From contig JAUSEJ010000630.1 of the NCBI GenBank assembly GCA_030650265.1, positions 1 to 5,164 of the forward strand: a stretch of 5,164 bases of DNA, given 5' to 3'. The position numbers and the translations under genes were made by a program. The notes beneath the pieces were generated by a model. The model searched no databases, had not been told where the DNA came from, and was given only the letters and a program-made list of their open reading frames with translations. Within the stretch, counting starts at the first letter, position 1, and each line of letters begins with the position of its first letter. This stretch comes from Dehalococcoidia bacterium. Its GTDB lineage: Bacteria > Chloroflexota > Dehalococcoidia > JACPQF01. This document shows positions 1 through 4,770 of the stretch, one piece after another.

Positions 1-538
1 GGAAGCTTGCCGGCACGTCCTCCAGGTGAAAAGTGCCGGTCAACGTCGGCGTCAGCATGGCGCCGTTGTAAAAGACAGTGGCACCAGCAACCGCCTTTAG
101 TGTGGCCACGTCGATCAGTTTGCCAGCGAAGGTGCGCGGACGCAACGCCACGGATAGGTTGATCCCACCATCCACCGAAGTTGTGACCGGCTCATAGCCA
201 GGGGCGGCAAAACTGACGCTCGTCCCTTTTGGCAAAACGCCGATGTTGTATTCGCCGTCGGCATCGGATTCGACGGTAAGGTTTCCGGATTTCACCGTGG
301 CGCTCATAATGGGGGAACTGGAGTATTCGTCGATTACATAGCCCCAGATCGGCTTTGGCGGCTGAGCGGGGACGCCACTTAAGACGTCGAGCCGGGGCGG
401 GGAATCGAAGAAGGTGACGAAAACGGCGGCGACAATGAGAGGGATGACGGCGAGGATGAGGGTTCGCCAAAGGCCGCGGTGCGGCTGCGAACCGGAACCT
501 CCAGATGGCTTACCGACGATTCTGCGACCAGCCAACAA
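1..538 (-). CDS. Membrane-anchored protein with carboxypeptidase-regulatory-like domains (C-terminus cut by window edge)
   Basis: Reading the minus strand from TTG at 538 gives 179 codons without a stop, running off the left edge. The protein has a short basic N-terminus rich in Gly and Ser, then one hydrophobic membrane segment at about residues 24-44 (LILAVIPLIVAAVFVTFF). A Pro-rich stretch follows, then a beta-rich domain at about 64-134 that starts IWGYVIDEYSSSPIMSATV and contains SDADGEYNI and GYEPV. This is the pattern of carboxypeptidase-regulatory-like domains (transthyretin-like fold). A second copy starts near 136 (FAGKLIDVATLKAVAGATV) and continues past the edge. I infer an anchored protein whose sandwich domains lie outside the cell; substrate or partner is unknown. 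The start is uncertain because no suitable ATG exists. AGGAG at 548-544 lies 5 nt before TTG 538 and 8 nt before TTG 535; GTG 544 is also possible. The start overlaps the end of the hydrolase gene by about 29 nt, suggesting translational coupling. Confidence 0.75.
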   Translation of the reverse strand, partial: MLAGRRIVGKPSGGSGSQPHRGLWRTLILAVIPLIVAAVFVTFFDSPPRLDVLSGVPAQPPKPIWGYVIDEYSSSPIMSATVKSGNLTVESDADGEYNIGVLPKGTSVSFAAPGYEPVTTSVDGGINLSVALRPRTFAGKLIDVATLKAVAGATVFYNGAMLTPTLTGTFHLEDVPASF

Positions 539-1232
539 CCACACTCCTGATAATCTGGGCCGTTTCTTGCACAATTTCCGGCACAACGCCCCGACGGCCA
601 ACCCGTCGAAAGAAATGATCGGCGTCGGGCACTTCGACGATGGCCTTGGGTTCGGGCAATTGGGCCACCATGGCCTCCAGCTTCTCCCTGGGGCAACTCT
701 TGTCGCCACTGCCTCGAATAAACAGCTTAGGGAGCGTGCAGCGGCGCAGCCCTTCGCCATCGAAGGAGTAATAGGTGAAGTTAAGACTGGCCTCAGGCAT
801 GCCAAGTCGGGCGGGAAAACCGCTGGCAACCACACCTTGTAAGCGCCCATCTTCTACTGCCGCTCGCAGCGCCATGGCCGAGCCGAAGGAGTGGCCAATA
901 GCGTATATTGCCTGATCATCGACGTCCTCGCGCTGCGAGAGGTAGTCCAGGGCGGCCCGTAGGTCCCCGGGTTCCTCCTTCCCGCAAGTCAACGTCCCTT
1001 CGCTGGGCTTGTTGCCCCGGAAGTTGAAGCGGAAGGTGACAAACCCCGAGTCATTGAGCGCCCGGCAGACCTCTACCACAAAGGGATGCTCCAGGTCGCA
1101 CTCGCCGGCCGAACTGGGATGGCAAACCACGGCGGCGGGTCGTCTCTGGCCGGGCCCGAAATAATGCACTTTGCCAAAGAGCGCCACCGGCTCCGGTCCG
1201 CTGCTAGTGAACCTTACCTCGTCAATCCGCAT
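510..1232 (-). CDS. Alpha/beta hydrolase family protein
   Basis: This 240-residue protein has the alpha/beta-hydrolase layout and normal length for small cytoplasmic serine hydrolases of the dienelactone-hydrolase/COG2945-like kind. The nucleophile elbow is G-H-S-F-G at 113-117 (Ser115). The likely acid is Asp177 in GSGDKSCP, and the likely base is His206 in DADHFF, giving a complete Ser-Asp-His triad. The HPSSAG stretch near residues 38-43 sits where the oxyanion-hole loop is expected, and FRFNFRGNKPSEG matches the usual strand-4 loop. There is no signal peptide or membrane segment, so it is probably cytosolic. It likely cleaves an ester or a similar bond; the substrate cannot be read from sequence. 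I chose ATG 1232 because GAGG at 1245-1242 is 9 nt upstream. ATG 1238 or TTG 1241 would add two or three residues but lie too close to that site. The 94-nt gap upstream holds paired palindromes and no clear promoter. The stop overlaps the start of the next gene. Confidence 0.88.
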   Translation of the reverse strand: MRIDEVRFTSSGPEPVALFGKVHYFGPGQRRPAAVVCHPSSAGECDLEHPFVVEVCRALNDSGFVTFRFNFRGNKPSEGTLTCGKEEPGDLRAALDYLSQREDVDDQAIYAIGHSFGSAMALRAAVEDGRLQGVVASGFPARLGMPEASLNFTYYSFDGEGLRRCTLPKLFIRGSGDKSCPREKLEAMVAQLPEPKAIVEVPDADHFFRRVGRRGVVPEIVQETAQIIRSVVVGWSQNRR

Positions 1233-1253
1233 CGTCATCAACCTCGCTGCCAG

Positions 1254-1283
1254 AAGGAAAGGCTAAGAGACCGGGTCGGTCTC
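1254..1283 (-). terminator. Possible weak terminator or attenuating hairpin after the GH18 gene
   Basis: Read on the minus strand, about 45 nt past the GH18 stop, the RNA can form a 7-bp stem GAGACCG / CGGTCTC with a 3-nt loop (1283-1267), followed by a pyrimidine-rich tail TTAGCCTTTCCTT. The T run is broken by C and A, so this would be a poor intrinsic terminator at best. Partial read-through into the hydrolase gene seems likely, and no other promoter for that gene was recognised. Confidence 0.25.
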
Positions 1284-1299
1284 GGCGACCGGGCCGGTC
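1267..1299. repeat. Paired near-palindromic 13-mers between the GH18 and hydrolase genes
   Basis: Two copies of a 13-nt element lie at 1269-1281 (GACCGGGTCGGTC) and 1287-1299 (GACCGGGCCGGTC), differing at one base and spaced 18 nt start to start. Each is an inverted repeat on its own (GACCG...CGGTC). The first extends to 7-bp arms at 1267-1273 and 1277-1283. The pair occupies much of the only gap between these two genes. It could be tandem operator sites, an RNA hairpin pair, or part of a dispersed repeat family; the sequence alone does not decide. Confidence 0.6.
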
Positions 1300-1326
1300 C
1301 GGGTAGCTGCGTGTCTTCGGGTGCCC

Positions 1327-2976
1327 CTACTTGAACAGTTCCCAGATACCAGGATCCTCATGGCCCAGACGCCAGCCTCCAGCGCCAGCCAATCCATACT
1401 TATCTACCAGGGCCAGCTTTGCCTTGAAGCTTCTCACATCCTCAAACCAGACCTCGTGAGACTGCCCGCCCAGGACGTAGGTGAAGTAGGCCGTCTGATC
1501 CCGTTCACTATACTTCATGAGGGCGCCGGTCTGCCTGAATATCTCGACAATATCAGAATAGCGCACGGAGGTCGCCGGGGGGCCGGCGGTCTTATTATAG
1601 TCGTACCCGTACCAGGCAATGCCCACCAACAACTTGTTCGCCGGAATCTGCGAAGCGGCATAGGCCATCGACCTGTCAACCCAGTCCATCGGGGCCGTCG
1701 AACCCGGCTCGGGGTTGCTGGCCGTACGATAGCCGTAGGCCATCACCAGGATAAGGTCGTTGCTCTGCCCAAGCGCCGCGTAGTCATATCCGGCCGCCCA
1801 GCCGGTCGACAAATCCCTCTCCTTGGCCGCCACCGCCATCGAGACGATCTTCCCTCTTGGCCGCATCCTGGCGGCTAGCTCGACCATGAAAGAGCTAAGG
1901 TTCTGGCGATCGCCGTAGTTGATCCCCTCGAAGTCGATGTTGATCCCGTCATAGCCGTGGGCGTCGATCAACTCCATGATTCGATTGATAATCTTGGCTC
2001 GCATGGCGCTGTTAGATATGAGGGTATGGAACTCGTCGTACTGCGGCGAGCTTCTCACCGTCGGCAGGATCTTGACCTTATTGTCCTTGATGAGCCTGGT
2101 AACGGCCGCCTCGTCCGTGTCCGCGATGTTGCCCTGAGAATCCACGGCGAAATAGAAGGGAGACACAACGTCCAGTCTACGGATGTTGGCTGTCAGAGAT
2201 TCCAACGATTTCTTGTCGTAGCCCACGTAGTAGGCCCAGCGGATGCGAACATCGTTCGGATTGCGCTCCAGAGCAACAGCGCTGGCCGGGTATAGCCCGG
2301 CCTCCTTCGCAACGTCACCGCCGTTGGCCACCGTCACGGTCCCCGCCTTCGCCCAGGGTACGTCCTGCTTCCAGTATTGGAAGACGGCTCGCTGGGCCCG
2401 CACAACGAAGACGTTGCTCAGGTCGACGAAAGACAAAGGGAGGCCGTAGTGATTGAGGGGATCGGCGTCGGACCAGTAGCGACTCTTTATTGATTCATTG
2501 TTGTCGAGCAGTTTCCAGTGACGATCCGCTACCTGGCTCCAGGGCAAGCCAGTATCGGGGGTCGTGTCAAAAGCCTTAGGCGTCTGCCTGACCACTTGCA
2601 GCCAGCCATCCTTCCCCGCGGTCGACATAGCGTCGAAGACGTTGGCGAACCAGACCTGACCCACTTCAGGCCGCCACTGCATAACGACTTTTTGGGTGGC
2701 CTGGCTGACGTAGCCGGCCCAAATAAACCGCCGCGACACGGGATAGCCCAGCACATCGACGCCGCCGAGGCGACTATACTCACGCCACATCGGGGCAACA
2801 TGGTCGTCGGTGATACTGTAACCCTTGCTATCAGTCCCAAATGCCGTGCCGTTCGTCTGGGTGTAGAAATGACCATTGGGAATAGCAAAGTCGAGCAGGG
2901 GCTCTTGGGCGCCTCGAGCGATTGCGGGCGGAAATAGAAAAATCAGAACAAGCGCCAGTCGGATAATCATTCGCAC
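1327..2976 (-). CDS. Secreted glycoside hydrolase family 18 protein (YaaH/SleL-like) with N-terminal envelope module
   Basis: The 549-residue protein begins with a signal peptide (MRMIIRLALVLIFLFPPAIARGA), with likely cleavage near residue 23. Residues about 25-235 form a module with a YSRLGGVDVLGYPVSRRF block, an MQWRPEVGQVWFANVFD block and a second HYGLPLSF...VFQYW unit. It resembles non-catalytic N-terminal modules of secreted Chloroflexota proteins, probably used for wall or ligand contact (from memory, not searched). Residues about 243-548 are the GH18 barrel. DGINIDFE at 343-350 is the DxxDxDxE signature with Asn346 in place of the middle Asp and Glu350 as acid/base. MAYGY at 412-416 is the late active-site strand, and GGWRLGHEDPGIW at the end is the usual last strand. 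GH18 enzymes of this branch cleave beta-1,4 bonds in peptidoglycan or chitin-type glycans by substrate-assisted catalysis; peptidoglycan is favoured here by the neighbouring D,D-carboxypeptidase. The GTG start was chosen because GGAGG at 2990-2986 is 9 nt upstream. ATG 2970 is the alternative. Confidence 0.9.
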   Translation of the reverse strand: MRMIIRLALVLIFLFPPAIARGAQEPLLDFAIPNGHFYTQTNGTAFGTDSKGYSITDDHVAPMWREYSRLGGVDVLGYPVSRRFIWAGYVSQATQKVVMQWRPEVGQVWFANVFDAMSTAGKDGWLQVVRQTPKAFDTTPDTGLPWSQVADRHWKLLDNNESIKSRYWSDADPLNHYGLPLSFVDLSNVFVVRAQRAVFQYWKQDVPWAKAGTVTVANGGDVAKEAGLYPASAVALERNPNDVRIRWAYYVGYDKKSLESLTANIRRLDVVSPFYFAVDSQGNIADTDEAAVTRLIKDNKVKILPTVRSSPQYDEFHTLISNSAMRAKIINRIMELIDAHGYDGINIDFEGINYGDRQNLSSFMVELAARMRPRGKIVSMAVAAKERDLSTGWAAGYDYAALGQSNDLILVMAYGYRTASNPEPGSTAPMDWVDRSMAYAASQIPANKLLVGIAWYGYDYNKTAGPPATSVRYSDIVEIFRQTGALMKYSERDQTAYFTYVLGGQSHEVWFEDVRSFKAKLALVDKYGLAGAGGWRLGHEDPGIWELFK

Positions 2977-2985
2977 CAGGTTATG

Positions 2986-2990
2986 CCTCC
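2986..2990 (-). promoter_or_regulatory. Shine-Dalgarno site deciding a GTG start
   Basis: GGAGG on the minus strand is 9 nt from GTG 2976 and 15 nt from the first ATG (2970). This supports initiation at GTG and rules against the longer TTG 3021 frame, which lies upstream of the predicted transcript start. Confidence 0.7.
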
Positions 2991-3012
2991 CGTAGCCAAC
3001 AACATTGCCGCC

Positions 3013-3041
3013 ATGATACAATTAGAGACCGTCAGAGTCAA
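3013..3041 (-). promoter_or_regulatory. Predicted sigma-70-type promoter for the GH18 gene
   Basis: On the minus strand, TTGACT (3041-3036, 5 of 6 matches to the -35 consensus) and TATCAT (3018-3013, 5 of 6 to the -10 consensus) are separated by exactly 17 nt. Transcription would begin near 3006, giving a leader of about 30 nt before GTG 2976. The -35 starts 5 nt past the carboxypeptidase stop codon, so the GH18 gene can be expressed separately from the gene before it. Confidence 0.6.
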
Positions 3042-3045
3042 CCCG

Positions 3046-4338
3046 TCAATGCCAGAAGATTCCCCAGATGAGGGAGATGGCTGACTGAAGGGCCCGCCAG
3101 GGGAGGCTGAGGATGACGTCGCTCCAACTGGTTCCGGTAGATCCCCTGTCCTCTTCGATTGGCTCGGGGGTGATGGTAGGCGTTGGCGTGTCAGTCGCCG
3201 TAGGGGTAGGAGTAGCAGTGGCGGTGGATGTCGCCGTTGAGGTCGAAGTCGATGTCGCGGTCGCCGTCCATGTCGATGTCGGCAAGGGTGTGCGCGTCGG
3301 CACGGGAGTGGTAGTCCAGGCACGAGTCGGCGCTGGACCGGGTGTGGAAGTGCGGGCGAGAGTAGGAGATGGCCCCGCTGTGGCACTCCTCGTCACTACC
3401 TGCGTTGCCCGGATAATGGCCGTCGTCGTGGCCGTAGGCGACCCGGCTACGGTCGCTGCCGGGTTGGCAAAATAGTAGTCAAGGAGAGCCGATGAATCGG
3501 CCAGGCGAGAGCTGCTCCGGAGTAGTCCGACATACAGCCTTCTGCCATTGCGGACAGCAGAACCCACTATGGTTTGCTTCGCCCTTGCCGTAAAACCGAT
3601 CTTTACCCCGTCGGCGCCCGGGTAATTCCACAAAAGGGTATTGACGCACACCAAATTATAGGTTCGCTGCAGTCCGACGAAGGTTTTCTCCTCAGTCCCG
3701 ACTATCTTAGCAAAAACGGGGTTGGCCATTGCGTAGCGACCGAGCACCGCCATGTCGTATGCCGTGGAGTAGTGGTCAGCGGCGTCGAGGCCATGCGGGT
3801 TGACAAAATGGGTGTTGGTGAGCCCCAGTTGCAGCACCTTGGCGTTCATCATTTGCGCGAACTGCTGCTCGCTGCCACCGATGTACCTGGCGATGGCCAA
3901 GGCAGCATCGTTGCCCGAAGGAAGCAAAAGGCCGTACAGCAAGGCCTCGAGGGTTAGCTCTTCCCCTGGCATCAGACCCATGACCGAGCTATTGGTTTCC
4001 ACCTCCATCTTCCAACTGTCCACGTCGACCTTCACCTTGTCGGTCAACCTGCCCTTCTCGATGGCGAGCATGGCAGTCACGATCTTCGTCAGGCTGGCGG
4101 GAGCCGCCCTGACGTTCATATCCTTGGCGAAGAGGACTTTACCGGTATCGCCCTCGATCACCACACCAAATTCGGCCGTAATGTTGGGCGGAGGAGCGTA
4201 CTGACCGGCGTTCTGCCAACCGTTCCCATTTTCCGCCAAATCAATGGAAGAAGCCGTCGACAGGCGCGCCGGACCCGGTCCAAGGAGGACCGGAACGATG
4301 ATTATAAGAAGCAAGAGCAGCCTTGTCAGAAGCCGCAA
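3046..4338 (-). CDS. Secreted D-alanyl-D-alanine carboxypeptidase (peptidase family S11, low-molecular-weight PBP)
   Basis: The 430-residue protein removes the terminal D-Ala from peptidoglycan pentapeptides outside the cell. It opens with a signal peptide (TRLLLLLIIIVPVLLG, residues 5-20). The catalytic domain covers about 54-290 and has all three penicillin-binding motifs in order: SLTK at 82-85 (Ser82 nucleophile, Lys85), SGN at 141-143, and KIG at 246-248 in place of the usual KTG. AEFGVVIEGDTGKVLF and NPHGLD are further S11 family marks. Instead of the normal C-terminal beta domain of PBP5-type enzymes there is a Thr/Pro/Ser/Ala-rich linker (about 292-392), then a short acidic stretch and a 26-residue hydrophobic tail (SWSDVILSLPWRAL onward) that may bind the membrane as an amphipathic helix. 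TTG 4338 is the start: GGAGG at 4349-4345 is 6 nt upstream and the signal peptide begins immediately. A promoter lies about 70 nt upstream. It is the first gene of the minus-strand block. Confidence 0.92.
   Translation of the reverse strand: MRLLTRLLLLLIIIVPVLLGPGPARLSTASSIDLAENGNGWQNAGQYAPPPNITAEFGVVIEGDTGKVLFAKDMNVRAAPASLTKIVTAMLAIEKGRLTDKVKVDVDSWKMEVETNSSVMGLMPGEELTLEALLYGLLLPSGNDAALAIARYIGGSEQQFAQMMNAKVLQLGLTNTHFVNPHGLDAADHYSTAYDMAVLGRYAMANPVFAKIVGTEEKTFVGLQRTYNLVCVNTLLWNYPGADGVKIGFTARAKQTIVGSAVRNGRRLYVGLLRSSSRLADSSALLDYYFANPAATVAGSPTATTTAIIRATQVVTRSATAGPSPTLARTSTPGPAPTRAWTTTPVPTRTPLPTSTWTATATSTSTSTATSTATATPTPTATDTPTPTITPEPIEEDRGSTGTSWSDVILSLPWRALQSAISLIWGIFWH
3163..3465 (-). repeat. Low-complexity tract encoding the Thr/Pro/Ser linker
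   Basis: The coding strand is a degenerate run built on a 6-nt period of alternating ACN codons with GCN, TCN or CCN codons, most regular at 3163-3288, where the protein reads TATATSTSTST and TPTPTATDTPTPT. It encodes a flexible extracellular linker between the S11 domain and the C-terminal tail. Such hexameric runs are prone to length change by slippage and misassembly. Confidence 0.85.
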
Positions 4339-4344
4339 AACTAG

Positions 4345-4349
4345 CCTCC
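4345..4349 (-). promoter_or_regulatory. Shine-Dalgarno site deciding a TTG start
   Basis: GGAGG within GGGGCGGGGAGG on the minus strand is 6 nt before TTG 4338. No in-frame ATG precedes the signal peptide, so this site supports a genuine TTG start. Confidence 0.75.
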
Positions 4350-4408
4350 CCGCCCCTGACGAGCATTGTCGCTACAAGACCAAACTAGTTAGCTCGCGAA
4401 GTTCATAA

Positions 4409-4439
4409 ATTATAGCATAAGTGGGTCAACGATGCACAA
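4409..4439 (-). promoter_or_regulatory. Predicted extended -10 promoter for the carboxypeptidase gene
   Basis: On the minus strand, TATAAT (4414-4409) is a perfect -10 box preceded by TG at 4417-4416, giving the extended form TGCTATAAT. A weak -35 (TTGTGC, 4439-4434) lies 19 nt upstream. An overlapping second reading is TTGACC (4429-4424), 16 nt, TATGAA. Transcription would start near 4402, leaving a leader of about 64 nt. Confidence 0.65.
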
Positions 4440-4491
4440 GGTAGAACAGAAAAAGAGTCCGGAAGCCACGTTTAGAAAGGAGGAGCATGAT

Positions 4492-4569
4492 TTGGCGGCG
4501 TCGCCATATTGTGTGAGGATACGAAATCGGCTAAGATCTAACTATAGATCGATTGGCCGCGCCAAATGA
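4492..4569 (+). CDS. Possible leader peptide of 25 residues upstream of the small amidase-partner gene
   Basis: AAAGGAGG, a near-perfect match to the anti-Shine-Dalgarno sequence, ends at 4483, 8 nt before TTG 4492. The frame from there reads LAASPYCVRIRNRLRSNYRS and ends at TGA 4567-4569, 20 nt before the next gene's ATG. A competing frame from ATG 4487, only 3 nt from AGGAGG, gives the 9-residue MIWRRRHIV ending at 4516. Neither resembles a known family, and both are rich in Arg. Either could be a leader that couples or tunes translation downstream, or the purine run may be chance. Confidence is low because the peptides are short and untested. Confidence 0.2.
   Translation: MAASPYCVRIRNRLRSNYRSIGRAK
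4535..4550. repeat. Short inverted repeat in the divergent spacer
   Basis: GATCTA at 4535-4540 and TAGATC at 4545-4550 are exact reverse complements around ACTA. The 16-nt dyad has the size of a dimeric regulator's operator and lies upstream of the small gene's ribosome-binding site. No regulator gene is in the window, and an AT-rich 6-bp dyad can occur by chance. Confidence 0.3.
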
Positions 4570-4588
4570 GCCTTCGGGGAGAAGAAAT

Positions 4589-4768
4589 ATGCGCCTGGAT
4601 TTCGGGTCGTCTGAGGAAGAGATCAGAGAAGAGCTGATGGCCGAAGCCACGAAGGTCTGGGGACCCGAGCGAGCCAAGGCCGATGGTCCGAACATTGGCA
4701 GCACGGCCAGGGCCATTTGGCGTCTTCTCCAGCATCCCCTCGACCTAACAGACGAGATGCCAGAGTGA
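4589..4768 (+). CDS. Small acidic protein coupled to the amidase, possible GatC/AtzG-like partner
   Basis: The 59-residue protein begins at ATG 4589; GGGGAG at 4576-4581 is 7 nt upstream, a clear ribosome-binding site. A longer frame from TTG 4553 lacks such a site. There is no signal peptide or membrane segment. The sequence shows an acidic helix (SSEEEIREELMAEATKVWG, 7-25), then a second likely helix (STARAIWRLLQHPLDL, 38-53) ending in an acidic Pro-containing tail (TDEMPE). I do not recognise a specific family. Its size, helical make-up, 'LL..PLD..DE.PE' ending and position just before an amidase recall GatC and AtzG, small subunits that wrap around and stabilise GatA and AtzE amidases. 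This role is an inference. The stop TGA (4766-4768) is 2 nt before the amidase ATG, so the two are almost certainly translated together. Being a real gene is likely; the function is less sure. Confidence 0.7.
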   Translation: MRLDFGSSEEEIREELMAEATKVWGPERAKADGPNIGSTARAIWRLLQHPLDLTDEMPE

Positions 4769-4770
4769 AG

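Larger units (their letters stand above)
4339..4588. other. Divergent intergenic region
   Basis: This 250-nt spacer separates the two transcription directions. The left half is locally AT-rich (about 4400-4420) and holds the minus-strand promoter. The right half holds a strong ribosome-binding-site-like sequence at 4475-4485 with two tiny reading frames, a 6-bp inverted repeat (GATCTA-ACTA-TAGATC, 4535-4550), and the ribosome-binding site of the plus-strand small gene. I could not identify a convincing plus-strand promoter: TATAGC near 4411 lacks a good -35, and TATAGA at 4543-4548 is also weak. Confidence 0.6.

Noticed and set aside
192..470. Minus-strand Arg-rich frame of 92 codons
   Set aside because: It overlaps, in another frame, the anchored protein with a membrane segment and carboxypeptidase-regulatory-like domain; its composition is that of a GC-rich shadow frame.
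414..842. Plus-strand frame of 142 codons opposite the hydrolase and anchored protein
   Set aside because: Antisense to a well-supported alpha/beta hydrolase with a complete catalytic triad.
1321..1878. Long plus-strand frame of 185 codons
   Set aside because: It lies opposite the GH18 catalytic domain, which has strong family motifs; the plus-strand product has no recognisable features.
3163..3288. Possible CRISPR-like or minisatellite array
   Set aside because: The repeats are degenerate 6-nt units with no spacers and are explained by alternating Thr/Ala/Ser/Pro codons in a coding region.
3113..3475. Plus-strand frame encoding a Val/Gly/Ala-alternating protein
   Set aside because: It is the antisense image of the Thr/Pro/Ser linker of the carboxypeptidase; it has no family features.
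3574..4204. Two overlapping plus-strand frames opposite the carboxypeptidase
   Set aside because: They are antisense to the SxxK, SGN and KIG motif region; no independent coding evidence.
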